A stretch of DNA of 64,000 nucleotides from Echinicola rosea (GTDB lineage: Bacteria > Bacteroidota > Bacteroidia > Cytophagales > Cyclobacteriaceae): the NCBI RefSeq assembly GCF_005281475.1, contig NZ_CP040106.1:5756001-5820000 (forward strand), given 5' to 3'. This document shows positions 51,002 to 59,530 of the stretch, piece by piece. The stretch's first letter is position 1. Each line of letters begins with the position of its first letter. Under the pieces are notes generated by a model that worked only from the letters and a program-made list of their open reading frames with translations, was not told where the DNA came from and did not search any database. Made by a program: the position numbers and the translations under genes.

Positions 51002-51405
51002 GGGACCACATATGCAAAGATTATTTTTTACGTTAAATCACAATTCAGGATCAAGCGCATGAAATATCAACATCACCAAGGTAGGTAAATTTATCGTAAG
51101 CCTTAGATCCTAAAAAATCTCCCTTAATTAATCCACCTATTATAATACCTCTAACAAAATTTAAATCTATCTAAAAAACGGCTTTGTTCTACCTTAAAAC
51201 AAACACTTCAACTCCACATTTTAGTACTCAAATGAAGCAATATTAATTAATGGTAAGTATGGTTCAAAAACTTAGCCAACAAACTTCTTGGCCACGCTCT
51301 ATGATCCTAAATAAACCTAAGCAGTCAATTTCCCGCTTACAAGCGGCCAATACCTTAACTAGAGAATATCATTTCCATTTATCATACGAGCATGTTGTTT
51401 TTTAA
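51002..51405. other. 404-base gap between RelA/SpoT-fold gene and integrase
   Basis: AT-rich sequence with no supported gene, RNA or repeat. The promoter of the RelA/SpoT-fold gene (minus strand) should lie here. Confidence 0.4.
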
Positions 51406-52686
51406 TTAATCAAAATCCATCATCCCATCAATCAGTTTCTGGTCACTTTCTTCATCCAGAATACTATCAATATATGATTTAGTTGTCCGAATATCCGAAT
51501 GCCCTAATGATTCACCTACATATTCAATGGAAGCATTTTTCCTGATGGCCATAGTGGCAAAGCTGTGTCTGGCCCAATAAGTGCTTATTTCCTCTTCGAA
51601 ACCCACATGATTGGCAAACCGCCTCATATGCTGGTTGATCAACCTCGTAAAATTTTGCTTGGCTTTAAATTTTTCTTCCTCGTTCATAGTATGATTGAGA
51701 ACAGGAAACACAAAATCGTCTTTGCCTTTTTGCTCACTTCCATATTTATTGATCACATGCTTAGAAAATGTTGATAGTGGAACACGGATAACAATTTGGT
51801 CATCAGTAGTATCTTTCGTCTTTTCCCGGATAAATTCCAGACATTTGGGTTTGACTTGGCTCCATTTTAAATACAGAATATCCTTCATATTCATCCCTTT
51901 ACAGAGATAAGAGAAGAACCAAAAGTCTTTCGCTTTTTCTTGGAACTCGTTCTCAGGCGGTGTCTCAAATAGGATCTTTAGCCCTTCCTTATTGATAGCC
52001 TTTTTCTTGTTTCTACCTTTTGGGATGCTATACCCATCTTTGCTGAATGGATAATTAGAGGGTTTTGCTATATTGAAAATATGTCTTAATGGTCTAAGAT
52101 AAATGCCGACGGTTGATCTTGAATTTCCTTTATCGATCATCCATTGTTCATAGCCTTTTAGAAACCTTGGTGTAACTTCAGAAAAGTACAATCGCTTTGG
52201 CCCACGTGACTTGTTCTCTGATAAAAATTGCTTTATAGATTTTAAGCTGCAGTTATAATTGGACTTGGTGCCAATCTTTTTCTGGAGGTCCAGTTCCTCA
52301 ATTTTCATTTTATATTGATAAAAGATATCCTGAGATTCCCCTTTGGGCTTAAACAGTTTTTCTTCAAAAGTATCAAAGGTAAAATCATCAATGTCCTGAG
52401 CAATGGCCTTGTATTCTAATAGAAGGGCTTCTACCTCTTCCCTTATCTCTCTTTCCCTTCTTTTGGGCTTAGAAGATTCAAAAACCTTCTTATAGGTCGA
52501 TAAATCCATATCATATCCAGTGCCATAGTACCTGTTCTTTTGGGTAGCGGTATTATAAATTCGAATCTTTGAGGGGTATAATCCATTGGATTTTTTTCGC
52601 CTATTATCTAAATCCAGAGACAAAATAACCTGCTTTTCTGATTTAACTCTCTTACTGTCTAACATATACATTTTTAAAATTTGCAA
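51406..52686 (-). CDS. Tyrosine integrase of the island
   Basis: The 426-residue protein is full length: an N-terminal arm-binding domain (KSNGLYPSKIRIYNTATQKN), a SAM-like core-binding region (about 110-215) and the catalytic domain. The catalytic HxxR is in ARHSFATMAIR and the nucleophile Tyr in LGHSDIRTTKSYIDSI. The first catalytic Arg is Lys in LCKGMNMKDI, at a position where homologues usually have CRGMN. The start codon is about 120 bases from the tRNA-Asn fragment, so this enzyme very likely integrated the island at that site. Confidence 0.9.
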   Translation of the reverse strand: MQILKMYMLDSKRVKSEKQVILSLDLDNRRKKSNGLYPSKIRIYNTATQKNRYYGTGYDMDLSTYKKVFESSKPKRREREIREEVEALLLEYKAIAQDIDDFTFDTFEEKLFKPKGESQDIFYQYKMKIEELDLQKKIGTKSNYNCSLKSIKQFLSENKSRGPKRLYFSEVTPRFLKGYEQWMIDKGNSRSTVGIYLRPLRHIFNIAKPSNYPFSKDGYSIPKGRNKKKAINKEGLKILFETPPENEFQEKAKDFWFFSYLCKGMNMKDILYLKWSQVKPKCLEFIREKTKDTTDDQIVIRVPLSTFSKHVINKYGSEQKGKDDFVFPVLNHTMNEEEKFKAKQNFTRLINQHMRRFANHVGFEEEISTYWARHSFATMAIRKNASIEYVGESLGHSDIRTTKSYIDSILDEESDQKLIDGMMDFD

Positions 52687-52809
52687 AATATTTGCAAAAA
52701 AAATGCAAAATTAAGTACTAAAATACGTAAATAAACTAGTGATTTAATTTATTTAAACCACTGAAATACAATGATTTAAAAATAAACAATAAATATAAAA
52801 GATGCCAAG

Positions 52810-52860
52810 ATCAGACTGTTAATCAGAGGGTCCTTGGTTCGAGCCCAAGTGGGCCACCCG
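52810..52860 (+). other. 3' fragment of tRNA-Asn, attachment site of the island
   Basis: The sequence has an anticodon loop CTGTTAA with GTT at 52818-52820, a variable loop and a perfect T arm (CTTGG/CCAAG around TTCGAGC), then the 3' acceptor side. The acceptor 5' strand and D arm are missing and one pair of the anticodon stem is mismatched, so it is not a working tRNA. A 3' fragment on the plus strand places the inserted element to its left, where the integrase lies. Confidence 0.75.
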
Positions 52861-53016
52861 ATATACTTACTTGAAAAAGGAAAAATCTCAAGGAAAGAGG
52901 CTAGTAACTTATTAGGATTGAAAAACACCAAAACTTACGAAATTCTCACTGAAATGGTGGACCAAGATCTTATCAAAAAACAGGGCAAAGGGAGAGCCAC
53001 TTACTACAAACTATAG
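52834..53016 (+). pseudogene. Winged-helix C-terminal gene fragment
   Basis: The frame runs out of the tRNA fragment; the meaningful part is about 50 residues (KISRKEASNLLGLKNTKTYE, then KKQGKGRATYYKL). This resembles the C-terminal winged helix of AlbA/Schlafen-like or Fic-type regulators. The body of the protein is missing, so it is probably a remnant on the host side of the junction. Confidence 0.45.
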
Positions 53017-53322
53017 TGGCTCCTCTCCAGACTTCCCCAAAACTATAAGCTTCTCTATCATTTCCATTTCTTCTAAAAAAGAGTTCGATCCACGTATCGC
53101 CAGCTCCACCTGACGGCACAAATCCTCATTTTGAGATTTTGTGCCGTTCTTATCAATAATTAAACCATTATCTATCGAGTGGACAAGACTAATCTTTTAT
53201 TACCCTTATCATTAAGAATCTTTTAGTTCTTAATCGTTTATTTAATTTCACCACCTTTGATATCCCAGCTATCATTTTCAGAAATACCCTTAATGGAATT
53301 CTGAGGGTATAGTGCCCTAAAA
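53017..53322. other. Gap with one strong hairpin at 53113-53147
   Basis: No gene is supported. ACGGCACAAA and TTTGTGCCGT form the base of a 16-base stem (two mismatches) with a 3-base loop at 53113-53147, likely a terminator. The rest is plain AT-rich sequence. Confidence 0.45.
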
Positions 53323-54048
53323 TTATGAAATGTCCACTGATTGTTCAAAATCTATGGATTTTGGAAAAAGGATATTATTCTCCAAATGAATATGCCTGTG
53401 CAGATCTTTTTCAAATTCATCAAGCAAAGAGTAGGTTACTTTATATGTATTACATGCATCCAATGGGGCCTTGTAGTTATTTGAAAGTTTTGAAATTTTT
53501 TCAAACCTATCTCCCTCAGCTTCATGCTCCTCCATCATCATCATCACTGGATTACTAACGCTTTTGAAATGTGGAGCCGGCAAAGACTCTTTTTCTTTCG
53601 ACAATTTTATCATTTTCCTCACATAAGGAAATAGAATCAACTCTTCTTTCTTCATATGTGCAGTAAGCTCTCCAGCTGAAATTTGAAATAAATGATGTAT
53701 CTCAAACAATTCGGGATGGGCTTTACCATGTACTTTACAGAGTTTCTCTAGATATTGTAAAAGCAGGGGTATCCTCTCTTCCACATACCGATGATGGTGC
53801 TTTTCAATATAATCAGCCAATGAATCCAATGGCCAATTTTTAAAATCTTCCTGCTTTTCACCTGAATTTCGAACGACTTTATCCAAAGCGGATATTACTT
53901 TATCAGGATCTAGGCCCTTGGCAAGGCATGCTTCCTCTATGGTACGCCCCCCTTTACAGCAAAAGTCTATTTTAAATGACTCAAAAACAGGCGCTGTCCG
54001 ATAATCATCAGCTACGACTTCCCCGATTATATTTTTTTTCTCCAACAT
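53323..54048 (-). CDS. ric: Iron-sulfur cluster repair di-iron protein Ric (ScdA/YtfE)
   Basis: The N-terminal domain of this 241-residue protein carries DYRTAPVFESFKIDFCCKGG with the Cys pair of ScdA proteins. The hemerythrin-like domain supplies iron ligands: HHRYVEERIP near 85, ELTAHMKKEE near 129, MMMEEHEAEGD near 170 and HIHLENNILFP near 219. Ric repairs iron centres damaged by nitric oxide or oxidants in the cytoplasm. It lies downstream of the NO-reductase and Rrf2 genes and is probably induced by NO. Confidence 0.9.
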   Translation of the reverse strand: MLEKKNIIGEVVADDYRTAPVFESFKIDFCCKGGRTIEEACLAKGLDPDKVISALDKVVRNSGEKQEDFKNWPLDSLADYIEKHHHRYVEERIPLLLQYLEKLCKVHGKAHPELFEIHHLFQISAGELTAHMKKEELILFPYVRKMIKLSKEKESLPAPHFKSVSNPVMMMMEEHEAEGDRFEKISKLSNNYKAPLDACNTYKVTYSLLDEFEKDLHRHIHLENNILFPKSIDFEQSVDIS

Positions 54049-54062
54049 ATTACTTTGATTTT

Positions 54063-54078
54063 AAGATCCTTTTATCTT
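54063..54078. promoter_or_regulatory. AAGAT-N6-ATCTT element upstream of ric
   Basis: The inverted repeat AAGATCCTTTTATCTT sits 15 bases before the ric start. Very similar sequence (TTTTAAGAT, then CTTTTTATCTTTTATTT) lies at the same distance before the NO reductase gene (56936-56970). It may be a shared NO-responsive site or a shared leader. Confidence 0.4.
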
Positions 54079-54125
54079 TTATTTTATCGCACCACTTGTA
54101 CTTTTGTTTTATACAAAGATATAAC

Positions 54126-54163
54126 AAAAACAATAAAAGACAAAATTGTCCTTTATTGTTTTT
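54126..54163. repeat. AT-rich inverted repeat upstream of ric
   Basis: Arms of 18 bases (54126-54143 and 54146-54163) pair at 17 positions around a 2-base centre; the inner word is GACAA/TTGTC. T-runs on both sides allow it to act as a terminator for the Rrf2 transcript or as an operator for ric. Confidence 0.6.
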
Positions 54164-54235
54164 GTGTCTCTAATACCTACTACAGAGCGATACGAGTACT
54201 AGGATGGATGAAGGAAAGGACGATTTAACAAAACC

Positions 54236-54676
54236 TTATTTTATTATTCTTTTTAGAGTAGCCCTTCCATCCGATACCTCCTTAGCAAGATCCTTAACAC
54301 TCTTATTGACCAACATTTTAAATAAATTCTCACGTAGTCTTTTAAACTCGTGATGTATCGGGCAAGGATTTTCATTAGAACACTCTTTAAGACCAAGGCC
54401 ACAGCCAACAAACCATTCTGCGCCGTCAATGGCATTAACTAAGTCAATAAGTTTAATCTCAGCTTGATTATTATCAAGATAAAACCCACCATTTGGCCCT
54501 TTTGAAGAATTAATGATTCCTAGCTTGGATAACGACTGCAAGACTTTGGCAGTAAAATTCTCCGGAGCATCAGTTTCTTCACAAATCTTTTTGATCCCTA
54601 TTTTTTTTCCATCCTTACTAAGAATCCAAATGCAGATAACTGCTCTTATTCCATATTCACATGCTTTGGAAAACAT
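54236..54676 (-). CDS. Rrf2 family regulator, NsrR-like
   Basis: The product has 146 residues from ATG 54676 (an upstream in-frame start would overlap the NO reductase gene). The winged helix lies in the first 80 residues (MFSKACEYGIRAVICI, then ENFTAKVLQSLSKLGII and GPNGGF). Three Cys in GCGLGLKECSNENPCPIH (near 88-105) match the Fe-S ligands of NsrR/IscR. It probably senses NO through the cluster and controls the norB and ric genes around it. It starts two bases after the NO-reductase stop. Confidence 0.85.
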   Translation of the reverse strand: MFSKACEYGIRAVICIWILSKDGKKIGIKKICEETDAPENFTAKVLQSLSKLGIINSSKGPNGGFYLDNNQAEIKLIDLVNAIDGAEWFVGCGLGLKECSNENPCPIHHEFKRLRENLFKMLVNKSVKDLAKEVSDGRATLKRIIK

Positions 54677-54677
54677 A

Positions 54678-56927
54678 TCATGATGGCTTACTATTTTGTC
54701 TATGGTAAAGTAATCCAAACACAAAGCCGAAAAGCCCTAAAGTGCCCAATGCAAAAACAGTATCTCCAACCACCCTTAACCAGCGAAAAGTCCCCATTAG
54801 AGGTTGTTGCAGAAATTCCGCTGACCGTGCATACCACATTCCTTCATTAACACTTGCCACAGTTTGCATCAGACCAACCGGTAAAAGACTCAATAACGCC
54901 ATCAGTAACAAACCTATATTGATAGACCAAAATGAAAAACCTATCAGACGGTCATTCCACACCTGATCGCGGTATAGACTACGTAACACAAATAGCATTA
55001 GGCCAATTCCTAGCATGCCATATACTCCAAATAAGGCCGTATGGCCATGAAGCGGTGTGGTATTTAAGCCTTGCATATAGTAAAGGGCAATAGGGGGATT
55101 GATCAGGAATCCAAAAATCCCTGCGCCAAGAAAATTCCAGAATGCCACAGCAATTAGGCAATAAATTGGCCACTTATAATCTCTAAGCCAAACGGTCAGT
55201 TTGCTCAGACGATAGTTATGAAAAGCCTCAAATCCAATAAGTACCAAAGGAACTACCTCAAGAGCACTGAAGGTAGCCCCCAAAGCCATAACGGCCTTAG
55301 GCGTACCTGTAAAGTACAGGTGGTGAAAAGTACCCAATATCCCACCTGCCAGAAAAATAACTGTAGCAAAAATCACCGCTGAACTGGCTGATTTAATTTT
55401 AAGCAGCCCCATTCTTGTAAAAAGAAAGGCTGCTACCACAGTAGCAAATACCTCAAAGAAACCTTCTACCCAAAGGTGAACTACCCACCACCTCCAGTAT
55501 TCTGCTATAGCTAGATTAGTTTGTCTACCCCACATCAACCCCGCCCCGAAAAAAAGCGCAATAGCAGCACATGAAATAAGAAACATGGTCAAGAGGTGTT
55601 TTTCCTGGGTCCTTTTTTGGAATACAGGCACCATAGGGCGAACCATTAAAGCCAGCCAAATAAACAGACCAATTAGCAAGAAGGCCTGCCAAAACCTTCC
55701 TAGCCCCACATATTCATATCCTTGGTGTCCAAACCAGAAATTGTTAACATAGCCTAGTTTTTGCATGATCCCCATCCACTGACCGGCCAGGGAGCCTAAA
55801 ACTATCACTAAAAGTGCAATAAAAAGGAAATTCACACCTGCCCTTTGGAATTTGGGGTCCTTTCCTGTTAATGAAGGGGCAATATACAAGCCAGTGGCTA
55901 GCCAAGCTGTTGCAATCCAATAAATGGCCAACTGAACATGCCAGGTTCTGGATGCTGCATAGGGTAAAATTTCAGCAAGAGGAAAGCCATACAACAGATT
56001 TCCCTCTACCCCATAATGGGCAGTAATAACCCCCATCAGGACTTGAATGAGGATTAACAGGTTGACCACCCAAAAATACTTTTCAACTGCCCGCATTGAA
56101 GGAGTGATACGCTGTCGCATTAAAGGGTCCTCTTGGGGAGCACTGACCTCCTCTTCTTTATTCTTGGCATGATAAAATACCAGTATTCCTGTTCCCATTA
56201 GTAACATGATCACACTAAAACCTGTCCACAGGATCAAATCTCCAGTAGCTTTATTTCCAACCAATTCCTCTGCAGGCCAATTGTGCGTATATGTCACATT
56301 ACTGTTTGGCCTTTCTGTAACACATGCCCAACTTGCCCAGAAGAAAAAAGCATTCATTTCTGCCATACGCTGGGTATCCTTAATCGCATTTTTGGGAATG
56401 GAATAATAATTTCTAAGTTCTTCCAGCTCACTCTCCTCGCTTCCCATAAACAGTTTCGAATAATAGGAGCTGAGTGCAGTAAACGCTTCATACCTTTTGG
56501 CAGAAATGGTAATGCGACCACTCTCTTGATTATAGGTATTTTCACGAAGTTCTTGTTGAATCTTTGCTTGCAATGCAGCCTGTAAAGGCCTATCCGCGTC
56601 ATTGTAACTAGCAAACCCCTCCTGACGTGCCAGGTCATCCAGTAGGTACATAGCTTCACGATGGAGCCAATCTGCTGTCCAGTCCGGTGCCAAATAGGCC
56701 CCATGCCCCCAAATAGAACCAACTTCTTGCCCTCCCATTGTTTGCCAGGCATTTTGGCCATTTTTGATATCTTGACCAGAAAACAACAGATTACCATGTT
56801 CGTCTACTACCTGATCAGGTATGGGAGGTGCTTTTTGATATATTTCATAGCCGTAATAGCCCAATACAGCAAATGAAATCCCAACTACAAGCCCAAAGGC
56901 TATCCAAAGTTTTCTTTCTGTTTTCAT
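54678..56927 (-). CDS. norB: Quinol-dependent nitric oxide reductase (qNOR)
   Basis: The 749-residue protein has an N-terminal extension with a first helix and a periplasmic domain (NAWQTMGGQEVGSIWGHGAY near 60-80), typical of single-subunit qNOR. The catalytic part has about twelve helices with haem and non-haem iron ligands in SRTWHVQLAIYW, VHLWVEGFFEVFA and GTFHHLYFTGTP. It reduces two NO to N2O at the inner membrane with quinol electrons. It sits downstream of the nos genes on the same strand; the regulator gene follows directly. Confidence 0.93.
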   Translation of the reverse strand: MKTERKLWIAFGLVVGISFAVLGYYGYEIYQKAPPIPDQVVDEHGNLLFSGQDIKNGQNAWQTMGGQEVGSIWGHGAYLAPDWTADWLHREAMYLLDDLARQEGFASYNDADRPLQAALQAKIQQELRENTYNQESGRITISAKRYEAFTALSSYYSKLFMGSEESELEELRNYYSIPKNAIKDTQRMAEMNAFFFWASWACVTERPNSNVTYTHNWPAEELVGNKATGDLILWTGFSVIMLLMGTGILVFYHAKNKEEEVSAPQEDPLMRQRITPSMRAVEKYFWVVNLLILIQVLMGVITAHYGVEGNLLYGFPLAEILPYAASRTWHVQLAIYWIATAWLATGLYIAPSLTGKDPKFQRAGVNFLFIALLVIVLGSLAGQWMGIMQKLGYVNNFWFGHQGYEYVGLGRFWQAFLLIGLFIWLALMVRPMVPVFQKRTQEKHLLTMFLISCAAIALFFGAGLMWGRQTNLAIAEYWRWWVVHLWVEGFFEVFATVVAAFLFTRMGLLKIKSASSAVIFATVIFLAGGILGTFHHLYFTGTPKAVMALGATFSALEVVPLVLIGFEAFHNYRLSKLTVWLRDYKWPIYCLIAVAFWNFLGAGIFGFLINPPIALYYMQGLNTTPLHGHTALFGVYGMLGIGLMLFVLRSLYRDQVWNDRLIGFSFWSINIGLLLMALLSLLPVGLMQTVASVNEGMWYARSAEFLQQPLMGTFRWLRVVGDTVFALGTLGLFGFVFGLLYHRQNSKPS

Positions 56928-56963
56928 AATGATAATTTTAAGATTTTAACACCTTTTTATCTT

Positions 56964-58049
56964 TTATTTAATTAAATAATTCGTTTCTTTCATTCTCCTG
57001 ACTTTTGCAACCAAGCCAACCAATAGCATAATAAACATAAGCAGTATAACCAAGCCATTGATTACAACAAAAACCTTCCTCAATGGAGGAATCTCCAATA
57101 TGCTGGCTACCATCCTCGAGGCCAAACTAAATTCAAACACCATTATTCCCCACCAAAGCTTGTCATAAAAAACAGTTCCTCTTAGGTTTAAAAACAAAGG
57201 TAAAAGCTTTGGGGCATGCCCCCAAATCATTGAAAATGCAAAGCCAAGAAAAAAGGTATGTAGCAGTACATCGTAAAAATAAGGATGGCTGCTCCCGATC
57301 AACAACCATATACCATGACCTATCAACCAAGTATAGCCTAATAAAATAGCCAATTTGCAAAACCGATTTTCAGAACTGTTGGAAAGGACACCTTCATGTA
57401 AATCACTTACCAAAAACCATGTTCCTATCCCAACAATTGCGTATCCCATGAATATGGTCCCATTTCCATGAAAGGGAAGAAACATCCCAAAAAAGAAAAT
57501 ACCAAATAGGACCAATAGCACTGCCAAGTACCTGTTTGCCCAAGAACGCTCACTGCTCAATTGCAACCTTTCCCCCAAAATGGTCAAAAGTATGAAAGCC
57601 TCCCACCACGAACTTCCCATAGCTATCATATTACTTTTATATACCAATAAGTTGCCAGTAAGCCAGCACAATGCCCCTATTAGCATCATCCATTTTCCTG
57701 CTTTAGGATGATTCATTGACTGAAAATAGACCATAGCGATCAAGCCTATACTAGAAAGGATTAGAAGGACTAGGCCTACTGTCAATTCGCCTAAAATAAA
57801 AAAAACAGCTGAACTCATACTCAGAACAGGGACAATTGCCCACCCTTTCTGCTTCATCTCCAAGTTTCGTTCCATACTGATCAAGCTCCCCATAAAACCT
57901 CCGGTCATCAAGAGTCCATGAGCCATACTTATTCCTTGGCCAGGAAAAACAAAACAACCAGTTCGTAAAAATCCACCTGTAATCCCAGACACCAGCACCA
58001 AAAGAATGATCGGGAGCCCCCAGCCACCTTTTAATAATCGATTGATCAT
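56964..58049 (-). CDS. NnrS-like polytopic membrane protein
   Basis: The 361-residue protein has about eleven to twelve hydrophobic helices with conserved His residues (SMAHGLLMTGGF, LLHTFFLGFAFSMIWGHAPK). The HTFFLGFAFSMIWGHAP segment is NnrS-like; NnrS is a haem-copper membrane protein linked to NO tolerance and denitrification. The assignment rests on this segment and on its place between nosY and the NO reductase gene. Confidence 0.6.
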   Translation of the reverse strand: MINRLLKGGWGLPIILLVLVSGITGGFLRTGCFVFPGQGISMAHGLLMTGGFMGSLISMERNLEMKQKGWAIVPVLSMSSAVFFILGELTVGLVLLILSSIGLIAMVYFQSMNHPKAGKWMMLIGALCWLTGNLLVYKSNMIAMGSSWWEAFILLTILGERLQLSSERSWANRYLAVLLVLFGIFFFGMFLPFHGNGTIFMGYAIVGIGTWFLVSDLHEGVLSNSSENRFCKLAILLGYTWLIGHGIWLLIGSSHPYFYDVLLHTFFLGFAFSMIWGHAPKLLPLFLNLRGTVFYDKLWWGIMVFEFSLASRMVASILEIPPLRKVFVVINGLVILLMFIMLLVGLVAKVRRMKETNYLIK

Positions 58050-58053
58050 ATTT

Positions 58054-58821
58054 TTAAAGGTTTTTATGACGAAACAACCTTAGTGATAGTAATAATGGCA
58101 AAATCACCCACACCAACAAAGCCATAAGGGCCACTATTGTACTCCAAGTAGACTCAAAAAAGTGTTTAAAAACCGCTCCACTATATCCCATTAGCGCCGC
58201 TGCTTCTGTACGCATCAACACCAAAACCCTCCCCAAATCCACAGGATTCAAAAAAGTTATCATCAAGACAACCTTTTCTATTGGGTAATCACTAAAATTA
58301 TACATCAATAGCAAAACCACCCCATCAAATACCAGAATAAAGTAAGCCCAAATCAATAAAGACAAGCCCATACCTCTAGCTTTATCTTTAGCAACAACGC
58401 CAGCAAATATTGCCATTGACACAAAAACCCAAACCAAAGCCAATGCAACCAATAGCAGGCTCCAAGCTGCAGAACTCCAATGCAACCACCACAAAGCATA
58501 TCCTAGCCCAATGGCTACTACCAAACTAAAAACAAGTCCCAAACCGATCAACAGGCTTCCCAAAACCTGCCCCCTTTGAACTGGCTGCGCCAACATCAGA
58601 GATACAAAGTCGGACATATTATAATAATATATGGTAGAGAAAATCATCACCAGCATAGGAACTACCAGCAAAACAAGACTCAACACACTCACCAAAGCCT
58701 TATCTTCCTGCCCTTCCAAACTAAATATCCCCATTATCACAAATAAGAAAAACAGGGCAAAAAGATGAATTATCCAATTTTGGAGGAGGTCTGTCAGAAT
58801 AAATTTCGTCAGTTTATACAT
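58054..58821 (-). CDS. nosY: NosY-type ABC transporter permease
   Basis: The 255-residue protein has six predicted transmembrane helices and an ABC-2-like layout (MVMIFSTIYYYNMSDFVSLM, then AQPVQRGQVLGSLL). Its start overlaps the end of the NosF ATPase gene by eight bases. With NosF and NosD it supports assembly of the copper-sulfide CuZ centre of nitrous oxide reductase, probably by exporting a sulfur species. Confidence 0.85.
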   Translation of the reverse strand: MYKLTKFILTDLLQNWIIHLFALFFLFVIMGIFSLEGQEDKALVSVLSLVLLVVPMLVMIFSTIYYYNMSDFVSLMLAQPVQRGQVLGSLLIGLGLVFSLVVAIGLGYALWWLHWSSAAWSLLLVALALVWVFVSMAIFAGVVAKDKARGMGLSLLIWAYFILVFDGVVLLLMYNFSDYPIEKVVLMITFLNPVDLGRVLVLMRTEAAALMGYSGAVFKHFFESTWSTIVALMALLVWVILPLLLSLRLFRHKNL

Positions 58822-59530
58822 AAGCTTCTTTTGGGTTTAGCAAACAGGCCATTATTCGATTCAATCGCTGCTCGCTGGTTGTAGCTTTTAACTCTTCTAT
58901 ACTTTTATAAAACCTGACCCTTCCATCCATTAGATACAAAACATCAGAAGTTATTTCATCCAAGTCATTTAATATGTGAGAAGATATCAAAATCAGTTTT
59001 CCCTCTCTTCTGCTGGATTTAAGCTTTGAAATAAGAATTTCATTGGACAAAGGATCTAAGCCCGCCGTAGGTTCATCCATAATCAAAATTTCGGGACGGA
59101 AAAGGAAGCACAGTGCAGCACTGACCTTTTGACGCATTCCTCCAGAAAGTGCTCCCAAACGCTTTTTGCCCATCTCCTCCAATCCAAAATCGTGATAAAG
59201 TTCTTCATCGTAACCCTTTACTCCACTCCTGACAGACTTTACAAGAGCAAACAATTGGTCAACCCGCATATGTTCGGGAAACTGGTTTATCTGTGGCATA
59301 TATCCTATTTGCTCCCGGTACCTATATTGACCATGAATATTTTTCCCATTGATCAGTACCCTTCCTGAATTGGGGATGACCAAACCCAGGAGTATCTTTA
59401 TCAATGTCGTTTTCCCTGATCCATTTGGGCCGATAAGTGCTAGACATTGTCCCTTTTCAAATTTTATATCAATATGGTCAAGTACCGATAGCTTACCATA
59501 TTTTTTCGTCAGGCCTTCAATACTAATCAT
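58814..59530 (-). CDS. nosF: NosF-type ABC transporter ATPase
   Basis: The 238-residue protein has Walker A (IGPNGSGKTTLIK near 33-45), the signature LSGGMRQKV near 130, Walker B (ILIMDEPTAGLDP near 150) and an H-loop His (LISSHILND). It overlaps nosD at its start and nosY at its end, so the three are translationally coupled. It drives the NosFDY maturation complex. Confidence 0.9.
   Translation of the reverse strand: MISIEGLTKKYGKLSVLDHIDIKFEKGQCLALIGPNGSGKTTLIKILLGLVIPNSGRVLINGKNIHGQYRYREQIGYMPQINQFPEHMRVDQLFALVKSVRSGVKGYDEELYHDFGLEEMGKKRLGALSGGMRQKVSAALCFLFRPEILIMDEPTAGLDPLSNEILISKLKSSRREGKLILISSHILNDLDEITSDVLYLMDGRVRFYKSIEELKATTSEQRLNRIMACLLNPKEAYV

Noticed and set aside
52801..52860. 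Functional tRNA-Asn gene
   Set aside because: No D arm or 5' acceptor strand is present upstream and the anticodon stem has a mismatch, so only a 3' fragment is supported.
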